Source: Sphaerochaetaceae bacterium
GTDB taxonomy: Bacteria > Spirochaetota > Spirochaetia > Sphaerochaetales > Sphaerochaetaceae
Length of the DNA: 64,000 nt
Assembly: GCA_028532765.1 (NCBI GenBank)
Contig: JAQQAR010000091.1
Span: 36,663 to 100,662 of the forward strand
Reading direction: 5' to 3'
Of the stretch, positions 34,003-42,839 are shown piece after piece. The notes under the pieces are model-generated. The model had not been told where the DNA came from, made no database searches, and saw only the letters and a list, made by a program, of their open reading frames with translations. Both the position numbers and the translations under genes were made by a program. Position 1 is the stretch's first letter, and each line of letters begins with the position of its first letter.

Positions 34003-35711
34003 GAGAGGGCCGCCTTATATGCGTCTATCCGTGTACCCAGGTTCTGTTCGAACTCGGTACGGTCTGTTCCCTCCGCAGAGAAGAAGAAGTAGTATTTGAT
34101 TTTTGGTTCAGTTCCACTTGGTCGTACCACTATCTTGTCTCCACCCTCCAGGAAGAGGATAAGGACATCACTGGGAGGAAATTCTGTTTGTTTCCCGTCA
34201 AGCAGATCCTGCTTGCTGGTAATTGTATGCCCGGCCAGCTCATCACCCACATTGAGTTTTCGCAGCCCAGCCATTATCTGAGCCATCTTATCCTTCCCTG
34301 ATGCTCCTTCATAGTCCTTTGCAAAGACCGATTCTGTAGAGAACCCCCATGTATCATAAATCTGATCCAATCGATCCTTGAGGGTCAGTCCTTTGCTGGA
34401 CCAGTGGCACATCATCTCAACACTCATCAGAGCGCTGCTGATGGCATCCTTGTCACGTACCTGGGGAAGGGTCAGGTATCCGTAGCTCTCTTCACATCCA
34501 AACAGGAAATATTCACGCTCTCCTTTTGGACCTTCCAGAGAAGCAATCTCCTCTGCAATATATTTGAAACCGGTGAGAACATCCTTGCACCTTCCCCCCT
34601 GGCTCTCGACAATTCGCTTCACCAAGTCAGTGGTAACCAGACTCTTCACCACCAGAGGGGTTTTCTTCTCTTGATTCTCACGATCAGCCCCCATCAGGTA
34701 ATCGGCAAGCAATACAGCAATCTGATTACCCGTGAGTAGATGATAGACATCTTTCTTTTCCGAAAGTGGAATGGCGATCCCCAGTCGGTCTGCATCAGGG
34801 TCGGTTCCCAGTACGATGTCAGCTTTCTCACGCTTGGCAAGCGCTAAGGCCATCTTCATCGCCTCTGGATGTTCTGGATTGGGCAAGGGAACGGTGGGGA
34901 AGTTCCCATCCGGTTCCTGTTGTTCCTCCACAACCACACACTTGATCCCAACCTGGGAGAGCAGGTGCTGCAAAGGGAGATTGCCTGAACCATGCAGGGG
35001 GGTGTACACCACCGTAATCGGGTTATTCTGCACCAAGGCAGGCCGTCTGAGATTCTGCAACGCAGTATGAAAGTATGCTTGATCAACCTTTTCAGGAACA
35101 GGGACGAGCAAACCCTTGGAACGAGCACTTTCAACGCTGATCTTCTTGATATCCTTTGCTTTCACCGCATTTGCGCGTTCAGCGATTCCAAAATCATGGG
35201 GAGGTGTTACCTGCCCTCCATCCTTCCAGTAGACTTTATAGCCGTTGTACTGAGACGGATTATGGCTGGCGGTGATCACAATACCAGCAGTGGTTTGCAG
35301 GTAGCGTACCGCAAAGCTGAGCATCGGAACGGGGTGCAGTACCGGATAGAGAAAAACAGAGACCCCATTTGCTGCAAGTACCAGAGCTGCTTCATTGGCA
35401 AACAGGTCACTATAGTTACGACTGTCGTATGCGATGACCACAGAAGGGTTGCTGGAAGCCTCACAGAGATACTCACTCAAGCCTTGGGTAACCTTACGAA
35501 TCATGTAGGTATTGATTCGGTTGGTGCCACCTCCAATGACCCCCCTCATTCCTGCGGTGCCGAAGGAAAGACTGGTATAGAAACGATCATACAGCGATTC
35601 CCAGTCACCACCTGCAAGTTCTTGTTCAACAGCTTCCTTGAATACCTGCTGGTCCTCTGCTTGTAGATAAGCTTCAGCCTTGCTTCTTAGATCTTTCTCA
35701 TTGTACGCCAT
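33999..35711 (-). CDS. Phosphoglucomutase/phosphomannomutase family enzyme
   Basis: 570 residues from the ATG at 35711, which has GGAGG nine bases upstream. The catalytic serine loop is TASHNPSQYNGYKVY, the metal loop DPDADRLG, the sugar-binding loop GCEESYGYL, and the phosphate loop RPSGTEPKIKYY. Such enzymes interconvert hexose 1- and 6-phosphates and feed glycogen or surface polysaccharide synthesis. The 570-residue, PGM2-like form is common in anaerobes. Which sugar it prefers cannot be told from the sequence. It overlaps the preceding HAD gene by 14 bases. Confidence 0.9.
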   Translation of the reverse strand: MAYNEKDLRSKAEAYLQAEDQQVFKEAVEQELAGGDWESLYDRFYTSLSFGTAGMRGVIGGGTNRINTYMIRKVTQGLSEYLCEASSNPSVVIAYDSRNYSDLFANEAALVLAANGVSVFLYPVLHPVPMLSFAVRYLQTTAGIVITASHNPSQYNGYKVYWKDGGQVTPPHDFGIAERANAVKAKDIKKISVESARSKGLLVPVPEKVDQAYFHTALQNLRRPALVQNNPITVVYTPLHGSGNLPLQHLLSQVGIKCVVVEEQQEPDGNFPTVPLPNPEHPEAMKMALALAKREKADIVLGTDPDADRLGIAIPLSEKKDVYHLLTGNQIAVLLADYLMGADRENQEKKTPLVVKSLVTTDLVKRIVESQGGRCKDVLTGFKYIAEEIASLEGPKGEREYFLFGCEESYGYLTLPQVRDKDAISSALMSVEMMCHWSSKGLTLKDRLDQIYDTWGFSTESVFAKDYEGASGKDKMAQIMAGLRKLNVGDELAGHTITSKQDLLDGKQTEFPPSDVLILFLEGGDKIVVRPSGTEPKIKYYFFFSAEGTDRTEFEQNLGTRIDAYKAALS

Positions 35712-36375
35712 AGATTGCATCCTCCAATTCATCTACCGTATCGACAACCACAGAGCCAGGAAGTGCTTGCAGTTCTTCCTTCGGTCTGAATCCCCACGAG
35801 ACCAAAATATGAGAACACCCAGCATTCTGGGCAGTCTGATAATCCACTTCACTATCCCCAATGTAACAGAGTTCTCCTACGTTTACACCCTGCCTGCTGC
35901 AAAAAAGGTCAATGGCATATCGATCGGGCTTTCTGGGAGAACCCTCTACCAATCCTCTTACAGATGCAAAAGAATACTGGGGAAGGAGTTGTTGTACAAT
36001 TTTTTGGGTAAGGATATCCTCTTTGTTGGAAAGAATACCTAGAGCTATCCCAGAGCGCTCTAATTTATCAAGAAGAGGAAGGATGCCTTCATAGGGATGA
36101 CTCTTATCAGCATAGTGTGCCTGATAATGGTCCATCATTGACTGATAGAGAAATGCAAACCGAGCTTCCTCAACGGGGTGGTTATAGTAGGACAGAGCAC
36201 CCTTGAGTGCATTGTAGAGACCTCGCCCAACAACCTGTTTTGTCAATGTCACAGAGAAGGGAGGCAGTCCCTCCAAGGAAAGAGCGGCATTGAAAGCACT
36301 ACGGATATCCTCAATGGTATCAATGAGGGTACCGTCCATATCGAAGAGGATTGCCTTTTGCAACGGTTTCAACAT
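35698..36375 (-). CDS. HAD hydrolase, phosphoglycolate phosphatase-like
   Basis: 225 residues from the ATG at 36375. HAD motif I is FDMDGTLIDT (residues 10-19), motif II LGILSNKED, motif III in RKPDRYA, and motif IV YIGDSEVDYQTAQNAG. This is the Gph subgroup with a helical cap; substrates are small phosphorylated compounds. An upstream in-frame region up to 36450 lies within or before the promoter and is rejected. No ribosome site; the -10 box ends six bases before the ATG. It probably shares a transcript with the phosphohexomutase gene. Confidence 0.87.
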   Translation of the reverse strand: MLKPLQKAILFDMDGTLIDTIEDIRSAFNAALSLEGLPPFSVTLTKQVVGRGLYNALKGALSYYNHPVEEARFAFLYQSMMDHYQAHYADKSHPYEGILPLLDKLERSGIALGILSNKEDILTQKIVQQLLPQYSFASVRGLVEGSPRKPDRYAIDLFCSRQGVNVGELCYIGDSEVDYQTAQNAGCSHILVSWGFRPKEELQALPGSVVVDTVDELEDAIYGVQ

Positions 36376-36381
36376 ATCGCC

Positions 36382-36411
36382 ATTATCGAACATAGAACGG
36401 TGGCAAGTCAA
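36382..36411 (-). promoter_or_regulatory. Promoter of the HAD-pgm unit, apparently leaderless
   Basis: On the - strand: TTGACT, 18-base spacer, GATAAT, six bases, ATG. It is divergent from the promoter at 36444-36472. Confidence 0.65.
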
Positions 36412-36443
36412 CAAACGTTTCGATAAAAGGAAGACCCTACGTT

Positions 36444-36472
36444 TTGACAAAAGAAGTACTCTCCGCTATTGT
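36444..36472 (+). promoter_or_regulatory. Promoter of the RlmI-type gene, apparently leaderless
   Basis: TTGACA (36444-36449), 17-base spacer, TATTGT (36467-36472), then six bases and the ATG at 36479. Two imperfect direct repeats (36414-36432 and 36440-36457, ACGTTT-rich) cover this region and may be a regulator site. Confidence 0.7.
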
Positions 36473-36478
36473 GTACCC

Positions 36479-37705
36479 ATGCAAACCATTACAATTAAAG
36501 GTGGCAAGGAGAAACAACTCTTACGTCACCATCCATGGGTCTTCAGCGGCGCTATCGCAAATGACATATCCCTTCTAGAAACGGGAGTCTCCAGAGCAGA
36601 AACAGATGAAGGACAATTCATTGCATGGGGGTGGTATGACAAGGAAAGTCATATTCCCCTCCGACTTCTCTCTTGGAACGAGAACCAAACTATAGATGAA
36701 CGCTGGTGGAAGCAAACCATTGCCCAGAGTGTTCTACGCAGAAAGATGTTTTTCGAGGACAAGGCAGGGGCAACCACTACCTTCCGTATCATCTTCTCCG
36801 AGGCCGACTATCTGCCAGGCTTGGTGGTGGATGTATACGGCACCATGCTGAGAATTATCATCAGCAGCCGTGTAGCTCATCACTTCCAGGATCTCATCGT
36901 GGAGACATTGGAATCACTGCTCAAGCCTTCCTTGATCATTTTGAATACAGACAGTGCTTTCGCCTCTGCAGAACACCTCAAGGAAACCCTGCTCTACTAC
37001 CAGGATGGTCAATACTTCACTCCATCCAAGAAACTGGACCCTGTCCGTTTCCGTGAAGACAACCTCTACTATGAAGTTGCACCAGGAAAGGGGCAAAAAA
37101 GTGGATTCTATTGTGACCAACGGGAAAGTAGACGGGTTATCGAGCCGTACGCAAAGGATGCTGTAGTACTCGATGGATGCTCCTACACCGGTGCATTCAC
37201 CCTCCACGCCCTGAGAGCAGGAGCAAAGCATGTCGATCTTCTGGACTCCAGTGAACAGGCCCTGAGACAAGCCTTGGTCCATATCCACATCAACCAGGAC
37301 CTCAAGACCATTCCAGAGGGAAGCCGGGAGAAAGTGGAAATCACCCAGTGTGATATCTTTGAACAGATGCGGCATATCGAGAAGGACCACTACGATCTCA
37401 TGATTCTTGATCCTCCCAAGCTTGCCCAGACCAAGTCACAGGCAGAAGGAGCCCAGAAAGCCTACAAGGACCTGAATCGTCTTGCAATGCAGAAGATCAA
37501 GGACGGTGGCATCATAGCAACATTCTCCTGTAGCTCGGCCATCAGCGCAGAACAGCTGCGTATGATTCTTGCCTGGAGTGCAAAGGATGCAATGGTCGAA
37601 ATCCAGATTCTTCAGAAACTCGGTCAGGGACATGACCACCCAATCAGGATTTCCTTCCCGGAATCTGAATACCTCAATGGGTACCTGCTGAGGGTTATCC
37701 GCTAA
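36479..37705 (+). CDS. 23S rRNA m5C methyltransferase, RlmI/RlmK-like
   Basis: 408 residues. An N-terminal PUA domain (MQTITIKGGKEKQLLRHHPWVFSGAI) is followed by an RlmI-type SAM domain: GFYCDQRESRR, VLDGCSYTGAFTLHALRAGAKHV (SAM-binding loop), the active-site DPPKLAQ and FSCSSAIS with a conserved Cys. RlmI methylates cytosine 1962 of E. coli 23S rRNA; this is a reasonable but unproven target. The reading frame is open further upstream, but those codons overlap the promoter. No Shine-Dalgarno sequence. Confidence 0.87.
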   Translation: MQTITIKGGKEKQLLRHHPWVFSGAIANDISLLETGVSRAETDEGQFIAWGWYDKESHIPLRLLSWNENQTIDERWWKQTIAQSVLRRKMFFEDKAGATTTFRIIFSEADYLPGLVVDVYGTMLRIIISSRVAHHFQDLIVETLESLLKPSLIILNTDSAFASAEHLKETLLYYQDGQYFTPSKKLDPVRFREDNLYYEVAPGKGQKSGFYCDQRESRRVIEPYAKDAVVLDGCSYTGAFTLHALRAGAKHVDLLDSSEQALRQALVHIHINQDLKTIPEGSREKVEITQCDIFEQMRHIEKDHYDLMILDPPKLAQTKSQAEGAQKAYKDLNRLAMQKIKDGGIIATFSCSSAISAEQLRMILAWSAKDAMVEIQILQKLGQGHDHPIRISFPESEYLNGYLLRVIR

Positions 37706-38340
37706 CTTGCAAGGGGGGTTGGGGTATCGTCAGGGTTGGTATCGTCCAGAGTGAGCATGTTTGCGAGAAATCGCAGCTGCTCAACCAGGGTTGAGACCAT
37801 ATCACTGAGGTACCCTACCTTGCCGTTGCCATCATCCAAGGAACGCAGTGCATAACTATAGTCCTGCATCACCGGTACATCCTCATCCAAGATCAAGGAG
37901 GATGGCATGGTTTGTTCCACATTATACTTACATCGCCTGAACACTGCCCTTCCATCCTTTCCTTGGTTGGAACAGGCTCCAAACAACCGACAGATAAGCG
38001 GTCTTGCTTGATAAACTGTACAGTGATACGGGGAGTCAGGGTTATAGAGGGGACAAGGTCCACTGGTATTGCCCCTAGCACTATTCAGTGCCTCGATAAG
38101 GGTTTCATCTTTTTTGACAAAGAGAAGATATGCTGCAACCAATCGAGCTTCACTCACGGTTATATCGGGCATAAAATGCTCGCAGCATGTCCCACATCCA
38201 CTTCCACAAGCGATGTTATACTGTGTGCAGAAAACACTCGTCTGGTTTTCGATAGTCGAATACAACTCGACCAAGCCAGCCATAGACTGGCCTACATACG
38301 TTCCTTCGAACGCAATCATGAGATCTTTAATGCTGTCCAT
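37702..38340 (-). CDS. YkgJ-family cysteine-cluster protein
   Basis: 212 residues. The Cys cluster CGSGCGTCCEHF is followed by CPLYNPDSPYHCTVYQARPLICRLFGAC, the pattern of the YkgJ/CxxCxxCC family, which may bind zinc or an iron-sulfur cluster. The function of the family is unknown. GGGAG lies ten bases before the ATG. Its last four bases overlap the end of the convergent RlmI-type gene. Confidence 0.82.
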   Translation of the reverse strand: MDSIKDLMIAFEGTYVGQSMAGLVELYSTIENQTSVFCTQYNIACGSGCGTCCEHFMPDITVSEARLVAAYLLFVKKDETLIEALNSARGNTSGPCPLYNPDSPYHCTVYQARPLICRLFGACSNQGKDGRAVFRRCKYNVEQTMPSSLILDEDVPVMQDYSYALRSLDDGNGKVGYLSDMVSTLVEQLRFLANMLTLDDTNPDDTPTPLAS

Positions 38341-38394
38341 CTGTGATGTACTCCCTAGAACGGAGCGGATATTACCATTACAGATGGCTATGAA

Positions 38395-39420
38395 TCAATC
38401 AGGAAGACCACGTTTTTTTCGTTTTTTCTTGCGATGTTCTTTCTCGGCCTGACGAGATCCCTGAACCGAGCGCTGGACCAGCCGTGCATTCCTCCGGTCA
38501 GAGAGCGCCCAACCACCGATCAATGCACTGGTACCACAGAATGCCAGGATACCAATCCAGGCAAAAGGACTATGCATGTAAGGCAAGGCAATATTCATTC
38601 CATAGAATCCAGTGACAAACGTCGGGATCATCAAACTGATCGAAATGATGGTCAATCGTTTCATGATAACGTTCATATTGTTGCTGATGACCGAAGCAAA
38701 TGCATCCATTGTGCCAGTCAGGATTGAGGAGTAAATATTCGCCATCTCGATGGCCTGCTTGTTGTCTGTAATGATATCCTCAAGAAAATCACGTTCTTCC
38801 TCACTCTCAAGACGGAAGTACGGGGTACGTTGCATTCGCTCCATCAATGCTTCATTGGTTGTCAGGCTGGTGGAGAAATAGACCAAGGATTTCTGGATCT
38901 GCAGCAACTGGATCAGTTCATAGTTCATGATACTCTTGTGCAGTTGTTCCTCAACCTGGGACTTTTGGCGGTTGATGTACTTGAGGAGCCGGATATAGAC
39001 CATGACCGCACGGCCAAGAATGCTGATCACAAACCCTTCAGCTGTCTGAACGGGATATTGTCGGTAGCGGTTCTTTGCAAAATCTTCAAGTACGATACTA
39101 TCACTCTGGCAGATGGTGATGACAGTATCACGAACCAGCACGATACCAAGCGGCACTGCATACTGGTTTATTCCCTTGCAATCATCGGCCAGGGCGGGCA
39201 GACGCATGATTAACGCAACATAGTCGTCTTCACGTTCAATGCGGGCCTGTTCGTCCTGGTCCATGATATCTGCGAGCAATTCACTGGAAATGGCATATTT
39301 CTCTTCGAGCTGGGTGATATCATCTCTGTTGATATCCCTTGCATCGACCCAAGTGTAGGGAGCCTCCTGGATGGGTTCTCCGGGAATCTGGCTCATAAGA
39401 TTCTTTCTGATGGTGATCAT
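38395..39420 (-). CDS. corA: CorA-like divalent cation transporter
   Basis: 341 residues. A long soluble N-terminal domain with helical bundle precedes two membrane segments at the C-terminus; the pore signature FYGMN lies at about residue 272, just after the first segment (ISISLMIPTFVTGFYGMN). The tail is very basic (KKRKKRG). CorA proteins form pentamers that admit Mg2+ and other divalent metals. GGAGG lies four bases before the ATG. A 28-codon ORF with a strong ribosome site lies 57 bases upstream and may regulate it. Confidence 0.9.
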   Translation of the reverse strand: MITIRKNLMSQIPGEPIQEAPYTWVDARDINRDDITQLEEKYAISSELLADIMDQDEQARIEREDDYVALIMRLPALADDCKGINQYAVPLGIVLVRDTVITICQSDSIVLEDFAKNRYRQYPVQTAEGFVISILGRAVMVYIRLLKYINRQKSQVEEQLHKSIMNYELIQLLQIQKSLVYFSTSLTTNEALMERMQRTPYFRLESEEERDFLEDIITDNKQAIEMANIYSSILTGTMDAFASVISNNMNVIMKRLTIISISLMIPTFVTGFYGMNIALPYMHSPFAWIGILAFCGTSALIGGWALSDRRNARLVQRSVQGSRQAEKEHRKKKRKKRGLPD

Positions 39421-39476
39421 ACTTCCTCCATGGCTGTGTTTGCATCCATACCCAGCCCCTTGCAGGAAGAATCTTG

Positions 39477-39563
39477 TTAATTCCGGTATTGGGGATAGGA
39501 GAATGCCGTTCGGGTGTTTCTAGGCAGGGGGTTTATACTGCCACCGTCGTCTACTGTAGACAT
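39477..39563 (-). CDS. Probable leader peptide upstream of corA
   Basis: A 28-residue ORF with GAGGAGGA five to six bases before its ATG, one of the strongest ribosome sites in the window. The peptide starts with Met-Ser-Thr-Val-Asp-Asp-Gly-Gly and contains INPLPRN and YPQYRN. It ends 57 bases before corA. Salmonella mgtA and corA have short leader ORFs of this kind, and MgtL also contains a PLPR segment (from memory). A Mg2+-dependent translation signal is the inferred role. The rest of the 39421-39713 gap shows no other gene. Confidence 0.55.
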   Translation of the reverse strand: MSTVDDGGSINPLPRNTRTAFSYPQYRN

Positions 39564-39716
39564 GGGATCCTCCTCATAACAAGATGGCCTACCAGTCTGG
39601 CAAGCACCAAAGCAATACTACCACAATCAGTTTAGCCTAATAAAGGGGTTACCTGCATTTTTTCTCTCTTTTCGAAACAGTATAAACATTCTATACTCGC
39701 AACAAGGAGGGAAATG

Positions 39717-40268
39717 ATGGTTACAAGAGAAGAAGCAGACGCATTGCTGAGAAAATACAATCCTAACGAAGCGCTGGTGTATCATGCCTACTGTGTTGAG
39801 GAGACCATGCGAAGGTTCGCCAAGGAGTACGGATACGACGAGGAATATTGGTCGTTGGTAGGGCTCCTCCACGATATCGACTATGGTATGTTTCCTGATG
39901 AGCATTGCCAGAAAGCACCCGAGTTATTGAAGGAAATCGAATTGGACGATGCCTTTATCAGGGCAGTCTGCAGCCACGGATACGGTATCTGCAGCACCAT
40001 AGAGCCTGAGCATTTCATGGAGAAGGTTCTCTACACCATTGATGAGTTGACCGGTTTGGTGTATGCAACAGCATTGATGAGACCTTCAAAGATGGAAGGG
40101 ATGACGGTAAAATCGGTTAAGAAAAAATGGTCCAGCAAGGCCTTTGCCGCAGGAGTGAACCGGGATATCATTTCCCAAGGGGCTGAAAAGCTCGGCCTGG
40201 AGATGAATCACATCATTTCGCTTACCATAGAAGCGATGGCTGGTGCCTCCAGCAAGATAGGGCTTTAG
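39717..40268 (+). CDS. HD-domain hydrolase
   Basis: 183 residues; the ATG at 39717 is six bases after AGGAGG, better than the one at 39714. HD-fold ligands appear as His23 (VYHAYCVEE), His52-Asp53 (LLHDIDYG) and a later His in CSHGYG. It resembles small HDIG phosphohydrolases acting on nucleotides, with unknown substrate. A weak promoter (TATACT at 39692-39697) precedes it. Convergent with the next gene, whose stop overlaps its last four bases. Confidence 0.82.
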   Translation: MVTREEADALLRKYNPNEALVYHAYCVEETMRRFAKEYGYDEEYWSLVGLLHDIDYGMFPDEHCQKAPELLKEIELDDAFIRAVCSHGYGICSTIEPEHFMEKVLYTIDELTGLVYATALMRPSKMEGMTVKSVKKKWSSKAFAAGVNRDIISQGAEKLGLEMNHIISLTIEAMAGASSKIGL

Positions 40269-41752
40269 GCGAGCGGCATCTGTTCAAGACGGACAATACC
40301 GCTCTTGTTCAGTACAACCGTGTAGTGGCTATAGATATCCAAGTCCTCTTTCTTTGAGTATTCACGTATGACCAGGTGCAGGTGATAGACACGTTCACTG
40401 TTGAGCTGATCCAGTTCATCTGCATCCGGGTCCATCCTGAAGACCACATCATTGGGATCATCCATCTCTTTGAGAAAATCATCGAGGCGTATCCTGGTAA
40501 CCAAGGTGAAGTTATTCTCCCTGGGAAACCTATCCCTCGCCATTCCCTGTTTGGACAGCGGGTGCATGGCTAGGTCTCGTACATAATGGATGATGTCCTC
40601 CTTGGGAAGCATATCCATGAAGGGATTGTTCTTATCTTTACGTATCTCCTTCACTGTTGAGGGAATCTCATCAGGAGTGGTAAACTTGAGCCTGATCCTG
40701 CTCGAGCATATCTTCTTATTGGTCTTTGGGGAAAGAAACGAGGAGATTTCATCTGCCATCATTTTTGGAAGCACCGCATTGAAGAAGAGCCTCAGCCATT
40801 CCTTGATACGATCCTTGAATACATAACCGATGATGACAATCAGTGCCCACTGGAAGGAGTTTCTTATGAATGTTTCTTCCGCAAATATGGTTGTCAGGGT
40901 TGCAAAGGCCATGGCAACGCCGGCCGCAATTCCTGCAAGGATCTCAGAAACCCGCTTTGGCCACCTGGAAATATTGGGGACGAGATAGAGACTGGATTGG
41001 GTCCATTTCTTTAACACCGCCTTTCTATACTGCACTGTCTCTGCATTGGTACTGCCACTTGGATACTTCATCTTGCTGCGGTACTCCATCTCATCCCGGG
41101 AGAACTGCATCAATTTTGCAAGTATCTGCTTATGCATCTCATCCCTCATCGGGGTAGAAGCCATATAGAGGTCAAGGGCATGTTTTTCACAGATCAGACT
41201 CGTGGCCTCATCCGTCCAGAGAAAGGCAAGCAGCAAGCGGCTCTCCTCGGCTACTTTCTCCTGAATTGCAGAAATCATACCTCTGAGCACTTTGAGAAGC
41301 ATTGAGGCATTCATATACCAGTTTGTCAATGTGGTATTCAGATCACTCTGCATACCAAGCTTCACCATATCCTTGCAATCCTTCAGACACGCCTTTGTCT
41401 CATGGCGTACTGAGTTTACTACGGTCTGCAATTCATGGATTACTTTCCGCTCAGGTACTGCATTCAGGTCAATCAGGAGATCCTTGGTGTACTGCTTGAG
41501 AATGGAAAGGGGGCTGAGCAAATTCTCGTCATCAAGCAACTCCTCAAGCGTTATTTCAGGAGAGGAGTACCTTCCATGGCTCTGGAATTTGTGAAGAATT
41601 CGTTCTTCATTGTATGTAGAACGATTAACATACAATTGGGGAGGAGAAAACAGATAATAGTGAATTTCCCGCTCATACTTCCTGGTCTCAGGGATCGGTA
41701 AGATGAGCTTCGTCTCCAAATGTCTGCTTGAATGTCTCCGTAAATCGATCAA
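40265..41752 (-). CDS. Membrane protein of unknown function, 495 residues
   Basis: Starts at a TTG with GGGAGGG four bases upstream. The first 260 residues are soluble and mostly helical. A pair of membrane segments (about 269-290 and 296-314: ILAGIAAGVAMAFATL and ALIVIIGYVF) is followed by a soluble C-terminal domain that ends in strands (HLHLVIREYSKKEDLDIYSHYTVVLNK). The arrangement looks like an inner-membrane protein with both large domains in the cytoplasm. No catalytic motif and no family recognised. Its 3' end abuts the HD gene. Confidence 0.72.
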   Translation of the reverse strand: MIDLRRHSSRHLETKLILPIPETRKYEREIHYYLFSPPQLYVNRSTYNEERILHKFQSHGRYSSPEITLEELLDDENLLSPLSILKQYTKDLLIDLNAVPERKVIHELQTVVNSVRHETKACLKDCKDMVKLGMQSDLNTTLTNWYMNASMLLKVLRGMISAIQEKVAEESRLLLAFLWTDEATSLICEKHALDLYMASTPMRDEMHKQILAKLMQFSRDEMEYRSKMKYPSGSTNAETVQYRKAVLKKWTQSSLYLVPNISRWPKRVSEILAGIAAGVAMAFATLTTIFAEETFIRNSFQWALIVIIGYVFKDRIKEWLRLFFNAVLPKMMADEISSFLSPKTNKKICSSRIRLKFTTPDEIPSTVKEIRKDKNNPFMDMLPKEDIIHYVRDLAMHPLSKQGMARDRFPRENNFTLVTRIRLDDFLKEMDDPNDVVFRMDPDADELDQLNSERVYHLHLVIREYSKKEDLDIYSHYTVVLNKSGIVRLEQMPLA

Positions 41753-41792
41753 GGTTCCCTCCCGGTTGCACTAGTATACATGAGGGTTTATC

Positions 41793-42839
41793 CTAACGCA
41801 ATCGTAAGTTTCGGTAACTGTCCCAAGGATACTCGGCAGCACTCTTGAGCGAAAGCGATTCCAGGTCATCATAGGCAGGGACAAAAACGTCTCGGATGGG
41901 GAGTTTGAACACCTCCTGCACCCGTCTACCCAACAACTGCTCCAACAAGGGTCTTGTTGCTCCTTGCTCGAGCAATCGCTTGACCAAGAGCAAAATCCCA
42001 CTGAACCCAGGAATCCCACTTGCTCCTGCCTCTTTATCTTCAAGCGTATGTGGAGCATGATCACTCTCTATCCAGTCTACCCTTCCCTCCAACAGTGCAG
42101 CAAAGAGAGTACTACGCTCGGTTTCACTGCGAAGAGGAGGATTCATCTTGGCGTACAGCGTCCGCTCTTTTGCATCCTCACTGGAGAGAAGAGCATGATG
42201 AGGGGTGACCGCACAACTGACGCGAACTCCCTTCATCCTTGCTTTCTCGATTTCATGGAGGGCTTCAATACTGCTCAGATGACAGATATGAAGGTGTCCC
42301 TTGAAGCCTTCCTCCTGTGAAAATTGCAACTGGTCTGAGACACTTGCAACCTCTGCCTCTACTGGCCGTGCAAGGCTATGGGTGGAGAAATCAGCAGGAT
42401 CATACAGCTCAGGATGCAACAAGGACTCTTTTTCACAATGCAGGGCAACAACCCCCTCGTAACCACACTCTTTCAGGGTATGATATACAAGAGACTGCTC
42501 CCTCTCCTGTATGAGCCCCATATTGCCGGTTGAATGACCTGCAAACAACTTAAGCCCCACTACCTGGGGAAAGAGCTCCTGTGCAATGGAGACCACTCGC
42601 CGAATCTGTTCGGCAGAAGACGTTACCCCCGCATACAGGTGATAGCGAACACCAAGACCACACTGTTCAGCATCCTGGAGACGCCTGAGAATACTTTCAC
42701 GCTCAGTGAGGGCTGGTTGCGTATTAGGCATATCAAATACCTCATCTATCCCGCAAGCGAGCGCAACACCCAATCCATGGGAGAGCGTTTCTTTCTCGTT
42801 CTGACTCCAGTCACGGAGATGTACATGTGGGTCAATCAT
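41793..42839 (-). CDS. pyrC: Dihydroorotase
   Basis: 348 residues. It closes carbamoyl-aspartate to dihydroorotate. Metal-site motifs are DPHVHLRD (residues 3-10), the carbamylated Lys in GLKLFAGHSTGN, VALHCEKE, HICHLSS and the Asp of ESDHAPHT. The ATG at 42839 overlaps the end of pyrDK by eight bases; an in-frame TTG two codons earlier is possible. It is the last gene of the pyr operon. The sequence falls in the short, PyrC/allantoinase-type amidohydrolases. Confidence 0.9.
   Translation of the reverse strand: MIDPHVHLRDWSQNEKETLSHGLGVALACGIDEVFDMPNTQPALTERESILRRLQDAEQCGLGVRYHLYAGVTSSAEQIRRVVSIAQELFPQVVGLKLFAGHSTGNMGLIQEREQSLVYHTLKECGYEGVVALHCEKESLLHPELYDPADFSTHSLARPVEAEVASVSDQLQFSQEEGFKGHLHICHLSSIEALHEIEKARMKGVRVSCAVTPHHALLSSEDAKERTLYAKMNPPLRSETERSTLFAALLEGRVDWIESDHAPHTLEDKEAGASGIPGFSGILLLVKRLLEQGATRPLLEQLLGRRVQEVFKLPIRDVFVPAYDDLESLSLKSAAEYPWDSYRNLRLR

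Noticed and set aside
39421..39713. Mg2+ riboswitch (M-box) before corA
   Set aside because: I could not match the conserved M-box sequence blocks; the leader ORF explains the region better.
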